Source: RHLJ01 sp040222455 (GTDB taxonomy: Bacteria > Bacteroidota > Rhodothermia > Balneolales > Balneolaceae). Taken from it: 64,000 bases of DNA. Of this stretch, positions 43,387 through 52,742 are shown piece after piece. The stretch lies in NCBI GenBank assembly GCA_040222455.1, contig JAVKDD010000003.1:1-64000 (forward strand), read 5' to 3'. Every line of letters begins with the position of its first letter. The stretch's first letter is position 1. A model generated the notes under the pieces. It worked only from the letters and a program-made list of their open reading frames with translations. It had not been told where the DNA came from and did no database searches. Position numbers and translations under genes: made by a program.

Positions 43387-45033
43387 ATGAATAAACTAGC
43401 TCTTTTCCTTTCGGCAACACTACTCCTTTTCCTTGCCTGCAATTCGGGACCTTCTGTTGAAGACGCGGCTCAATCCATTACCAAAGAAACTTTGATGAAT
43501 CATATAAGTGTTCTTGCTTCCGATTCTTATATGGGTAGAGCTACTGGAACTGAAGGAGAACAAATGTCGGTAGATTATCTTGTTGCAGAACTAAAAGCGA
43601 TGGGAGCGACATCAGGAGTTGATGATGGAAGCTACATTCAACCATTTCCTTTAGTTGGTCAGAAAACATCAAATCATTCAATGAGAATTACTGCAAGTGG
43701 TAAGCCTAGTTTGAATCCAGTCTTTTTCGAAGATTTTGTGGCCTGGCCAGCTGATGAAGCTACAGAAGTAGATATCAGAAATGCGGAACTTGTATATGTT
43801 GGATATGGAATTCAAGCACCAGAAGAAGATTGGGATGATTTTAAGGATGTAGACGTTTCGGGAAAAATTATTGTAATAAAAAATAATGACCCGGAATATG
43901 ATGAGAACATGTTCGGAGGGAAAGCGAGATTATTTTATGGCCGTTATACGTACAAGTACGAAAAAGCAAAAGAACTTGGAGCCTTAGGCGCAATTATTAT
44001 CCATACTACAGAAACTGCTGGTTACGGATGGGGAGTTGTATCGAATGGATGGAGTCGTGAACGATTTAATGTAAAAGGTTCAGGCGGAGATGACTCTGGA
44101 ACAAAATTGAATGCATGGATGACCTACAATGCCAGTAATGCATTATTTAATTTGGCAGGGTTAGATGTAGATGAATTGTTAGAAGCCGCCGATAGTCCAG
44201 ATTTCGAGCCGGTATCGTTAGGAAGAGTTAGAATGAATGTAAGTCTGGATGCTGATTATAGAGACATAAATGCCAAAAATGTACTTGGAGTAGTTGAGGG
44301 GTCAGATCCTGAACTAAAAGATGAATACTTAGTTTTAACTGCTCACTTCGATCATCTCGGTATAACTGCACCCATCGCTCAAGATTCGATAAATAATGGT
44401 GCAGAAGATAACGCAGCAGGAGTAAGCGCTTTACTGGAATCGTTAAAAGCATATAAATCTATTCAGCCTCAACTTAAGCGAAGTGTTCTGGGATTAATTG
44501 TAAGTGCTGAAGAGGTGGGATTACTCGGGTCAAAATACTGGGCGGAAAACCCAACGGTTCCTGCGGGAAAAGTTACAGCAAATATCAATTTAGATGGTAT
44601 GAATGTGTATGGCGAAACTGAAGATGTAGTCATAATTGGATATGGTAGAAATACACTTGCTGATTTGGTTGTACAAGAAGCAAAGAAAGAAGGCAGAACC
44701 GTAAAACCAGATCCTAGGCCAGAGCAAGGTATTTTTTACCGTTCAGACCATTTTAATATGGCAAAAGTTGGAATTCCTGCAATTTTCCCAAATCCCGGAA
44801 CAGAGTTTATAGGAAAAGAAGCTGGTTTTGGAGCTATAGTTGATAGTGTTTCAGCTGCAAACTATCATAGCGTAAACGATGAAGTAAATGAATATTGGGA
44901 TTTATCTGGGGCTGAAAAAGATGCTCGATTATTTTTTAAAGTAGGCTATGAAGCATTAAACGCCCCAAACTTGCAACAATGGAAAGAAGGTGACGAATTT
45001 GAAGCCGCCAGACTTAGATCATTGAACTACTAG
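43387..45033 (+). CDS. M28 family peptidase with PA domain, lipoprotein
   Basis: Signal with lipobox LFLACN (Cys near residue 18). A PA insert (about residues 110-250) precedes the peptidase. Zinc ligands fit M28: TAHFDHLG (His), NGAEDNAAGV (Asp), SAEEVGLLGSKY (Glu), NLDGMN (Asp) and YRSDHFNM (His). It likely trims peptides at the cell surface or periplasm. It is 548 residues and leads a four-gene operon with a PAS kinase, a receiver and a DUF2911 protein. Confidence 0.9.
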   Translation: MNKLALFLSATLLLFLACNSGPSVEDAAQSITKETLMNHISVLASDSYMGRATGTEGEQMSVDYLVAELKAMGATSGVDDGSYIQPFPLVGQKTSNHSMRITASGKPSLNPVFFEDFVAWPADEATEVDIRNAELVYVGYGIQAPEEDWDDFKDVDVSGKIIVIKNNDPEYDENMFGGKARLFYGRYTYKYEKAKELGALGAIIIHTTETAGYGWGVVSNGWSRERFNVKGSGGDDSGTKLNAWMTYNASNALFNLAGLDVDELLEAADSPDFEPVSLGRVRMNVSLDADYRDINAKNVLGVVEGSDPELKDEYLVLTAHFDHLGITAPIAQDSINNGAEDNAAGVSALLESLKAYKSIQPQLKRSVLGLIVSAEEVGLLGSKYWAENPTVPAGKVTANINLDGMNVYGETEDVVIIGYGRNTLADLVVQEAKKEGRTVKPDPRPEQGIFYRSDHFNMAKVGIPAIFPNPGTEFIGKEAGFGAIVDSVSAANYHSVNDEVNEYWDLSGAEKDARLFFKVGYEALNAPNLQQWKEGDEFEAARLRSLNY

Positions 45034-45040
45034 CCATTAA

Positions 45041-47263
45041 ATGGGTTTACAAAAAGCATATTGGGTCTGGGATATACAACAAGGTATTGTTGAAGGCGGA
45101 AGCTTTATAAAAGACGTACTCAATCTGGGTTTAGGAGAACGAAAAATACTATGGAGTGAGGTAGACGAAAAATTTAAAAAAGAAGATAAGAATGCGCTAA
45201 AAGGAGCATTTGAGTCACATATTAATAGCAGAAATGAAGTTCCGTTTACTTGTGAAACAACACATATTCATAAAGAAACAGGAGAGACACTTTCATTACT
45301 ATGGTTTGGAGAAGTAATCAGTTGGTCTGAGGCTGGAGAGCCACTGAAAATGTCGGGTTTGGTAAAAAAGAAAGTAGACATTTCATCTAAAAACACATTA
45401 TCAAAAGTAGATGCTTTTTTGTTCTTCAGACTCATGGAACATTTAAACGAGAGCATCTTTTTCAAAGACCTGAATAGCCGGTTTATCCGAGTAAATAAAG
45501 AATGTGCGCGTAAATTTGGTTTTGATGATCCAAAAAAGGTGATTGGAAAAACAGATTTTGACATTTTTGGATTAGAGCATGCTCAGGAAGCTTTTGAAGA
45601 TGAGCAGCGCATCATTATAACCGAAGAACCGATTTTTCAAAAGGTAGAGAAAGAGACATTTGCAGAACAGCCTGAAAAAGTGCGCTGGGCTTCAACAAGT
45701 AAACTTCCTCTCTATGATGATAAAGGGGAGTTAATTGGGACTTTTGGAATAACTCGAGACATTACGGATCAGAAAAAACTTGAGAATAAACTGGAATACA
45801 GCCAAAAATTGTTTGATAAGCTATCAGAGCTTGCACCCGGATTTTTGTTTCTTCATAAAGTTGAAAAGGATAATTCTATACGATTCCCGTTTGCTAGCGA
45901 AGGTATTCGAGAGCTATTCGATTTATCTCCTGAGGATATCAAAGATAGTATTAAACCATTAATGAGAAGGGTTCATAAAGAAGACATAAAACGAGTATTA
46001 GCATCAATTATGGAGTCCGTTACATTTGTATCAGACTGGAACTGTGAGTATAGAATCTTTCACCCCACCAAGGGCATGCGCTGGGTTCGGGGATTAGCTA
46101 AGCCTGAAGTTCAAAAAGATGGATCGGTGCTTTCACCGGGTTATCTAACAGATGTAACTGAAATGAAAGAAGCTTTTGAGCGAACAGAAAAGCTAAGAGT
46201 TCAATTTCAAGGAGTGTTAAATGCCACACCGAATTTAATCTTTATTAAAAATAAAGAAGGGAGATACCTTTTAGTTAATGATGCAGCGTGTTCTTTTTTC
46301 AATATTCAAAGAGAACAGTTTATTGGTAAAACAGATCTGGAGTTAGGCGTTTCTGAAAATGAAGCCAAATTGTTTTTAGAAACTGATTTGAAAGTTATTG
46401 AAACTAGGGAGACACAATTTATTCCGGAAATAAAAACGGTTAAAGAAAATGGAGATGTATTTTGGCATCAAACTATAAAGTTACCTTATAATCTGATTGA
46501 TACGGATGAGGTAGCAGTTTTAACAATAGTTACAGATATAACCGACCGCAAACAGCAAGAAGTTGAACTCAATAATACGCTTGAAATTGTAGGACAACAG
46601 AATCAACGTTTAACCAATTTTGCACATATTGTATCTCACAACTTGAGGAATCATGCAGGGAATATTTCTATGCTTTTAACCCTTTATGATACTGATGAGT
46701 CGGAAGAAGAGCAGCAAGAAACATTGGGCTATTTGAAAACTGCAGCCGAAAACCTAAATGAATCAATAGCGGATCTAAATGAAATCGTAGATCAACAAGA
46801 AATGACTATTGATCAGTTTAAAGAGGTGAATTTAAAAGAATACCTAATAAAGATTAAAGAAATTTTGATAAGCGACATCCTTTCTTACAATGTAAAGTTT
46901 GTAGAAGATGTTCCTAATAACTTAGTTTTTGGATATAATCCAGCCTATTTGGAAAGCATTTTATTGAATTTAATTTCAAATGCTATCAAATATAGAAAGC
47001 CAAGTGTAACTCCCATTATCACCATAAAAGCATGGAAAGATGAAGGAAAATTCTTTTTAGAAATTGGAGATAACGGACTTGGAATAGATATGAAAAAGCA
47101 TGGAGAGAAGTTATTTGGGATGTACAAAACTTTTCATGGGAATGAAAACGCAAAAGGCATTGGATTGTATATAACTAAAAATCAAATTGAATCGATGGGT
47201 GGAGTTGTACAAGTAGAGAGCGAAATAGGCGTAGGCACAACATTTAAAATGCAGTTAAAATGA
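45041..47263 (+). CDS. Multi-PAS sensor histidine kinase
   Basis: No membrane segment is present, so it is cytosolic. There are at least three PAS domains: ~130-245, ending FGITRDITDQKK; ~265-375, ending YLTDVTEMKEA; and ~385-505, ending TDITDRKQQ. The kinase core has H-box AHIVSHNLRNHAG, N-box LLNLISNAIKY, G1 EIGDNGLGID and G2 KGIGLYI. It is 740 residues. Its stop overlaps the receiver gene by four bases, so they form a cognate pair. Starts seven bases after the M28 gene. Confidence 0.9.
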   Translation: MGLQKAYWVWDIQQGIVEGGSFIKDVLNLGLGERKILWSEVDEKFKKEDKNALKGAFESHINSRNEVPFTCETTHIHKETGETLSLLWFGEVISWSEAGEPLKMSGLVKKKVDISSKNTLSKVDAFLFFRLMEHLNESIFFKDLNSRFIRVNKECARKFGFDDPKKVIGKTDFDIFGLEHAQEAFEDEQRIIITEEPIFQKVEKETFAEQPEKVRWASTSKLPLYDDKGELIGTFGITRDITDQKKLENKLEYSQKLFDKLSELAPGFLFLHKVEKDNSIRFPFASEGIRELFDLSPEDIKDSIKPLMRRVHKEDIKRVLASIMESVTFVSDWNCEYRIFHPTKGMRWVRGLAKPEVQKDGSVLSPGYLTDVTEMKEAFERTEKLRVQFQGVLNATPNLIFIKNKEGRYLLVNDAACSFFNIQREQFIGKTDLELGVSENEAKLFLETDLKVIETRETQFIPEIKTVKENGDVFWHQTIKLPYNLIDTDEVAVLTIVTDITDRKQQEVELNNTLEIVGQQNQRLTNFAHIVSHNLRNHAGNISMLLTLYDTDESEEEQQETLGYLKTAAENLNESIADLNEIVDQQEMTIDQFKEVNLKEYLIKIKEILISDILSYNVKFVEDVPNNLVFGYNPAYLESILLNLISNAIKYRKPSVTPIITIKAWKDEGKFFLEIGDNGLGIDMKKHGEKLFGMYKTFHGNENAKGIGLYITKNQIESMGGVVQVESEIGVGTTFKMQLK

Positions 47264-47658
47264 GTAATAAAAGAAGCATTTGTATTATTGATGATGACAA
47301 GGTGTATACTTTTGGAATCAAAAAAATTATTAATAATCACCTCCCTGGAAATACGGTTACTACCTACGAAAACGGGAAGCTAGCACTTGAAAGATTGCGG
47401 GAAATGAATGAAGCTGAAGAAGCCATGCCAGATTTCATTTTATTGGACATTGATATGCCAGAAATGAACGGATGGGATTTTCTAAAAGAATTCGATGAGT
47501 TGAGAAAATCAATAAAGAAAAAAGTAGAAATTTTTGTAATCAGTTCTCGAATAGAAAGTAATAATGAGAACTTATATCAAGTTGAATGGGATGATAAAGT
47601 TTCCAAATTCATCCCGAAACCAATAAATATAGAACGCCTGAAAGAAATACTAAATTAA
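47260..47658 (+). CDS. Response regulator (single receiver domain)
   Basis: Acidic pocket IDDD near residues 10-13, phospho-acceptor Asp in ILLDIDMPEMNGWDF, SSR as the Ser/Thr site and KFIPKP as the Lys site. There is no output domain. It is 132 residues and overlaps the upstream kinase gene by ATGA, so they are partners in one phosphorelay. Confidence 0.9.
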   Translation: MSNKRSICIIDDDKVYTFGIKKIINNHLPGNTVTTYENGKLALERLREMNEAEEAMPDFILLDIDMPEMNGWDFLKEFDELRKSIKKKVEIFVISSRIESNNENLYQVEWDDKVSKFIPKPINIERLKEILN

Positions 47659-47663
47659 TAACC

Positions 47664-48815
47664 ATGAAATATTTACTTACTATTTGTTCGTTGATAATTA
47701 TGATGTCCTGTACATCTCCCGAAAATGGAGAGCTAGGCTTTATCACCAAATTAGGGAATGACACGCTTGCCGTTGAAACTTTTTCTAAAACAGAACAGGG
47801 CTTCTCGGCAAAAGTTGTACTAAGAAGTCCGAGCACCAAACTGTCATCTTATGAACTTAAACAGGATGAGTTTGGTGGCATTGTTGAGCTGACCGAAACC
47901 ACCTATTCTACAGAACAAGGGTTTGAAGGAGAAGGATCATTTAGTCGTTCAATAAAGCTGCAGGGTGATAGCTTATATACGGAACTTATTACGGGAAACG
48001 GAGAAACAAGAACATACGCTGCCAAATATGAAGATGGCGCACTTCCTTTTATAGATATGGTGCATTGGCCATTCGAACTAGCTTTTAATGAAGCTGCTAA
48101 AACCGAAAGTGACACCATTGCGCAAAAAATGTTATCAGGCAGTAATATTTCGAATTTTATCATCGCCGATTTAGGTGATGACAAAAGAACCATTCGACAT
48201 CCATCGCGCGGTGTAATGGATGTTTGGGTAAACCAAAGTGGCGAAATAGTTAAGCTAGATGCAGGTCAGACAACTAGAAAATTGATAGTAACCAGAGAAC
48301 AGGATATTGATATCGACAGAATTGGAAAAAGGTTTTTAGCATTGGATAAGGAAGGCAAATCATTTGGTTCACTTTCTGGTGCTGTCGAGGATGAGTTTAT
48401 AGTAAATGGGGCAGTAATAAATGTTTCTTATGGTACGCCATCAAGAAGAGGACGGGCGCTTTTTGGAGGAATAGTTCCTTGGGGAGAGCGATGGAGAACG
48501 GGCGCTAATAGTGCTACCCATTTCTCCACTTCAAAAGCTTTAACAATGGGCAATTTAAATGTGCCAGCCGGTGAATATACCTTGTTTAGTATACCAGAAG
48601 CGGATGGAGGTCTGTTGATTATAAATAAGCAAACAGGTCAAAATGGTCAGACTTATGACGAAGCAAGAGACCTGGGCAGAGTTCCTATGCAATTATCCAC
48701 AAAAGCAGATAATACCGAAGTATTTAGCATTGTTGTTGATGAAGTTGCAAACGGAGGAGAGCTTAAATTAATGTGGGGCGAAACGGTATTTACTGTGCCG
48801 TTTAGCGTTAAATAA
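47664..48815 (+). CDS. DUF2911 lipoprotein
   Basis: Lipobox SLIIMMSC places it in a membrane facing out. The last ~150 residues form DUF2911: NVSYGTPSRRGRALFGGIVPWGE, then WRTGANSATHF and PAGEYTLF. The N-terminal ~220 residues are beta-rich and unassigned. The function of DUF2911 is unknown. It starts five bases after the response regulator and closes the four-gene operon. Confidence 0.85.
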   Translation: MKYLLTICSLIIMMSCTSPENGELGFITKLGNDTLAVETFSKTEQGFSAKVVLRSPSTKLSSYELKQDEFGGIVELTETTYSTEQGFEGEGSFSRSIKLQGDSLYTELITGNGETRTYAAKYEDGALPFIDMVHWPFELAFNEAAKTESDTIAQKMLSGSNISNFIIADLGDDKRTIRHPSRGVMDVWVNQSGEIVKLDAGQTTRKLIVTREQDIDIDRIGKRFLALDKEGKSFGSLSGAVEDEFIVNGAVINVSYGTPSRRGRALFGGIVPWGERWRTGANSATHFSTSKALTMGNLNVPAGEYTLFSIPEADGGLLIINKQTGQNGQTYDEARDLGRVPMQLSTKADNTEVFSIVVDEVANGGELKLMWGETVFTVPFSVK

Positions 48816-48916
48816 TTCAATTTCTGCAAGTAACTATTTATCAGTAATATTTTAATTCGGAACCGATCTATTCTTTTATAGTTGTAAATATAAACTAAAC
48901 TATAGAAGAATAGATT

Positions 48917-49114
48917 ATGGAAGGATTTGGAATTGGATTAGTAGCACTTACTATTATTGCTTTAGCGCTTTGGTTTTTTGCAATTGCAGATATAGTGAAG
49001 GGTTCACTTGCTGGAGATACAAATAGGATTTTATGGCTTTTGATTGTGATTTTTTTCCCCATTTTAGGGGCGCTACTGTATCTGTTTATCGGCAAAAAAC
49101 CGCATCGATCATAA
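48917..49114 (+). CDS. Small PLDc_N-type membrane protein
   Basis: This is a 65-residue protein with two hydrophobic segments. The second segment, FPILGALLYLFIGKK, matches PLDc_N (phospholipase D N-terminal) proteins. There is no catalytic HKD. Many bacteria carry stand-alone copies of this domain of unknown function. It has its own spacer of about 100 bases after the DUF2911 gene. Confidence 0.75.
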   Translation: MEGFGIGLVALTIIALALWFFAIADIVKGSLAGDTNRILWLLIVIFFPILGALLYLFIGKKPHRS

Positions 49115-49116
49115 AA

Positions 49117-49482
49117 TTAAGCATCCTCATCAGTAAGTAATTTTACTAATAAATCCATAGAGCTTTTAATGGTATAGTATTTTTTTGTAGCAATAAAAAC
49201 TGCAAAAATCATAAAGCCAAATGCTACTATAGGTAATACTAAATCAATGGCTTCTTGACTTTGCCCATACTCGATAAAGCCAGTAGAGATGTAGTAAAAC
49301 CCGTAAAAAACACCAAAGGCTATAGAAAGAAATACAAATCGGATTTTTTTAAGCTGTTCTTCTGCAAATTCAATGTATTTCTCTTCTTTTAATAACTGTT
49401 TGTCTTTATAGAAAAGGAAGTAATCAAAATCATTAACAATGTTTTCATTTAAAAATGATGTAAGTGCGTTAGAAGTGTTCAT
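49117..49482 (-). CDS. Two-TM protein of unknown function
   Basis: This is a 121-residue protein with hydrophobic segments at about 51-68 and 81-100 and charged ends. I recognise no family. It ends two bases from the convergent PLDc_N gene. Confidence 0.65.
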   Translation of the reverse strand: MNTSNALTSFLNENIVNDFDYFLFYKDKQLLKEEKYIEFAEEQLKKIRFVFLSIAFGVFYGFYYISTGFIEYGQSQEAIDLVLPIVAFGFMIFAVFIATKKYYTIKSSMDLLVKLLTDEDA

Positions 49483-49608
49483 ATCAATGAGATTACCTAA
49501 GATTCAGAGTCAGATTTTGAAATAAAAAAGAAGTAAAACGAATTCTTATCTGAAATTATTAACACAATTATCTATTATCAAATTCAATTTTGACGATGAT
49601 TTTTATTT

Positions 49609-50448
49609 GTGACACTCGACCTTTTTCAATCGATAGCTGAAACCCAAAAAGAGCGAATAAACTCAGCTCTTTCAGAAAATCCACCTCATGAACCAGGCGT
49701 TTATACGATGTATGACGCTAGAGACGAGGTGCTTTATGTTGGGAAAGCAAAGAATCTACAGAAACGGATCACCTCCTATCGATATTCCAAATCACGCAAA
49801 ACACAAAGACTAATAGCGCATATAAATAGAATCGGCTTTGAGATTTGTAAAAGTGAAACAGACGCAATTCTTCTTGAAAACCTTTTGATAAGGTCTCTTC
49901 GACCACCGTTTAACGTGGCGAACAAAAAGCCCGAAACCTACTATTATATTTCAACAGCACGAAGAGGAAATAAAAGAGAATTCAGACTCTCAATGAGGCA
50001 ATTGCAGGAATACCCAAAGTGCTATGGGTGTTTTAAAGGTCATCTAAAAGTAAGAAAAGGGCTTGGGGCGTTACTTAAGCTTCTGTATATGAAGGATACA
50101 GAATTAAAACATGCGCACTTTTTACCAAGTCAACTTTTGAAACGAATAACCCCAATGCGATTTAACATTCGATTAAATGATCAAATGGGAGTGCAAGTTG
50201 ATCAATTGTTGAAGGGAACCTCAAATCTTTTGCTATCAGATCTGAAAGAGTTCATTGAAAGCACATCGTTCATAGATAAATTTACACATACTTTTTTTAA
50301 GAATGAACTTGAGCACCTTCATATGTTTTATGCGCTAGGTCCTGAAAGAAACAATCTAATCCGGAAAGAATTAGAGCTCGGTTCTTCAATAATTCCTCAA
50401 GATCAGTTAGACGATTTACAGGTTTTACTAGCGGAGCGAAGAAACTAG
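49609..50448 (+). CDS. GIY-YIG nuclease domain protein (UvrC-N-like)
   Basis: A GIY-YIG domain lies near residues 28-105: GVYTMYDARDEVLYVGKAKNLQKRI and a later Glu in DAILLENLLIRSLRPPFN. It resembles the N-terminal half of UvrC or the Cho endonuclease, but the C-terminal UvrC modules are absent. The remaining ~175 residues are helical. It may act in nucleotide excision repair. The start is GTG at 49609; an upstream ATG is not in frame. Confidence 0.85.
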   Translation: MTLDLFQSIAETQKERINSALSENPPHEPGVYTMYDARDEVLYVGKAKNLQKRITSYRYSKSRKTQRLIAHINRIGFEICKSETDAILLENLLIRSLRPPFNVANKKPETYYYISTARRGNKREFRLSMRQLQEYPKCYGCFKGHLKVRKGLGALLKLLYMKDTELKHAHFLPSQLLKRITPMRFNIRLNDQMGVQVDQLLKGTSNLLLSDLKEFIESTSFIDKFTHTFFKNELEHLHMFYALGPERNNLIRKELELGSSIIPQDQLDDLQVLLAERRN

Positions 50449-50557
50449 GCTTGAATAGGTTAGTTCATAATTTTCCCATAGGTGTTATATGCGTGTAAAG
50501 AAAATGGTATCAGCGCAAAAATCAGAAGAGAGTATGAAACCAAATGTTAGATTAAAA

Positions 50558-50998
50558 TTAGAACAAAACTAATCTCACATTAAGCCCAAGAATCATCAGT
50601 GCGAGCCCTAAAAAAGTCAAAATTCCATAATACCTTGAAGCTTTAGATAAATCTTTTTTCTCTGGATTTATGTATCCCATTCGCTTCCCAATAATCAGCC
50701 AGGCAAACAACAAAACCCAAAAACAGAGTTTTAAAACTAAGGTGAGTGACATAGAACTTGAAAACGTAAACCAGTCACCTATAGGTAAGTAAGTCATTCC
50801 AAGGCGGAACCCAATTAAAAATTGTATAAATAGAACAGCATGTGCTCCTTTATTAAAAGCCTCAAAATAAGTGAAAGCAAAATCTGAGTTTTCTGTTTTA
50901 CGAGCATGTGGAATTACAATAAATCGAGCGATAAATAGACCGCCGATAATAATGATAGCTAGAAAAACATGAAGAATGAGTAGAATAGCGTATTCCAT
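50558..50998 (-). CDS. CopD-like integral membrane protein
   Basis: This is a 146-residue protein with four hydrophobic segments. The first carries a His (LLILHVFLAIII), as in CopD and related haem or copper membrane proteins; Arg in FIARFIVIPH follows. Role in copper uptake or haem is possible but not shown. It stands alone with spacers on both sides. Confidence 0.65.
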   Translation of the reverse strand: MEYAILLILHVFLAIIIIGGLFIARFIVIPHARKTENSDFAFTYFEAFNKGAHAVLFIQFLIGFRLGMTYLPIGDWFTFSSSMSLTLVLKLCFWVLLFAWLIIGKRMGYINPEKKDLSKASRYYGILTFLGLALMILGLNVRLVLF

Positions 50999-50999
50999 A

Positions 51000-51283
51000 A
51001 GAAAAAGTGTTTATTAAACCTGAAAGTACCAAACTATGGTTACATTTTCTGTAAGAAGTGAATCATTGTATAAAATGGAGCACGAAGTTCGGAATTATGA
51101 CGTCCGAAGTAACAATTCTAGAACCTATTTTGTTGTATGACTTTTGAGCCGAATTTGATCATTATTGAACAGAAAAGAGTTGGAAATTTTAAGTGAAACT
51201 AAAATGGGTCAGGTAGCAAATAAAGAAAACAGGATTTTTGAATTAGTATATGTTACATCTGTAAAACTTGTTATAAAAGATTG
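51000..51283. other. Divergent spacer before the MFS gene
   Basis: The first 284 bases of a 338-base divergent spacer upstream of the MFS promoter. No gene or repeat was recognised. Confidence 0.45.
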
Positions 51284-51313
51284 TTGGTTTAGCAAGATTA
51301 ACCCGTATTTTTG
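51284..51313 (+). promoter_or_regulatory. Promoter of the MFS transporter gene
   Basis: TTG at 51284-51286, 19 bases, TATTTTTG at 51306-51313, an exact TAnnTTTG, 23 bases before the ATG. Confidence 0.75.
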
Positions 51314-51336
51314 AGGCTTACCTTCAGTCTTGGAAC

Positions 51337-52503
51337 ATGTTATTAAAAAATCCGAACTTCGAAACAGAGGTTCGTAATCGAAATCATAAAAAAGAGCTAT
51401 ATGCTGTGTGCGCAGCACTTTCCGTCCTTGGATTAGCTTTTTCAAGTTGGGCCGCTCGAGTTCCTGATATAAGAGATGCAGCATTTCTTACTGCGGCTAC
51501 ACTAGGTTATGCATTGTTAATGCGCGGAAGTGGTACCGTTCTAATGCTACCGCTTGTAGCAATGGGCATAAATAGATTTGGTGCAAAAAAAGTGGCACTC
51601 GTAACGGGGCTAATAGTTGCATTTAGCCTCTTTCCAATTACTTTAATGAATAATTGGATCAGCTTAGGTTTTCTTTTGATTATAGTTGGTGCGGCTTCAA
51701 GCTCATTTAATATTTCAGTGAACGCTCTTGGCTCTAAAGTGGAAAAAGATACTGGACGGTCTCATATGTCAAAAATTCACTCCTGGTTTGGAATCGGAAA
51801 CCTATCAGGCGCATTAATTGGGACACTTATGGTTAAATTCGGAGTATCTGCATTTTTTCATTTCTTAGGAATGTCTGTGTTGATCGTGTGTATTCTTGGA
51901 TTTATTTATCAATATTTACCAGAAGATGCTCCACACCCAAATGCGGTTCGCCCTCGATTTGAATGGCCACATGGTGGATTAATTGCTTTGGGTGCTATTT
52001 GTTTTTTAGGTGCATCGGTCGAGGGTTCGATAAACAATTGGATTGGACTTTTCTTTACCGATTATATCAAAGTTGAAGAAGGCTATGGTCCGATTGGATA
52101 TACTCTTTTTGCAGGTGCATTATTGGGAATGAGAATTATTGGTGATCGATTGAAGAATAGATTTGGAGCAAAAAAACTTGTAGTTGTTGGCACAACATCA
52201 GCTTCGATCGGGATTATTTTAGCCGTTTTGGTACCAAACATATTTGTTTCAGGATTCGGAATTTTAATTGCTGGAGCGGGTGTCGCATTGACTTTTCCTA
52301 TGGTTTTCAGTGCCGCCGGAAGAGAAGGTGCAATAGCTCTCACTTCTGTCGCTGCTTTTAGCTCAATCGGAGGAATGGTTTCTCAACCTATTTTGGGATT
52401 GATTGTAGAAGGGGCAGGTCTGTTTGGTGGATTTCTTTTCATTGCCACTTGTTCAGCGCTTATAGCACTTATCGCCTCCAGAGCTAGGTTGCTGAGGAGC
52501 TGA
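51337..52503 (+). CDS. Major facilitator superfamily transporter
   Basis: This is a 388-residue protein with about 12 hydrophobic segments and the between-helix MFS motif (GINRFGAKKVAL, and RLKNRFGAKKLVV in the second half). It opens FSSWAARVPDIRDAAFL, as in DHA-type and sugar-proton symporters of the YbjJ group. Substrate is unknown. It has a strong promoter at 51284 and no adjacent operon partner. Confidence 0.85.
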   Translation: MLLKNPNFETEVRNRNHKKELYAVCAALSVLGLAFSSWAARVPDIRDAAFLTAATLGYALLMRGSGTVLMLPLVAMGINRFGAKKVALVTGLIVAFSLFPITLMNNWISLGFLLIIVGAASSSFNISVNALGSKVEKDTGRSHMSKIHSWFGIGNLSGALIGTLMVKFGVSAFFHFLGMSVLIVCILGFIYQYLPEDAPHPNAVRPRFEWPHGGLIALGAICFLGASVEGSINNWIGLFFTDYIKVEEGYGPIGYTLFAGALLGMRIIGDRLKNRFGAKKLVVVGTTSASIGIILAVLVPNIFVSGFGILIAGAGVALTFPMVFSAAGREGAIALTSVAAFSSIGGMVSQPILGLIVEGAGLFGGFLFIATCSALIALIASRARLLRS

Positions 52504-52670
52504 TTTTATGATTAGAGAGAGTATCACTATCTCTCTTTCTCACAAAATTAAAATAGAGCCATCTTGAACCAAGTTCAGGATGACAGAGATTTTTTATTGA
52601 TTATGAATTATGAAAAAAGTCGTTTTTCTAACAAGGAATACCAAAGATTCTGGAAATAACTATATAAGGT

Positions 52671-52692
52671 CATTCTGAACTTGTTTCAGAAT
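52671..52692. repeat. Dispersed TCATCCTGAAC-type palindrome
   Basis: ATTCTGAA at 52672-52679 and TTCAGAAT at 52685-52692 form an eight-base perfect stem. It belongs to a dispersed family with members near 23588, 31346, 52563, 54706 and 54790. Confidence 0.6.
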
Positions 52693-52742
52693 CTTATGAT
52701 TCGAAGTTTAAGCTATATTCAGAGTGAAATAAATTCTTACTC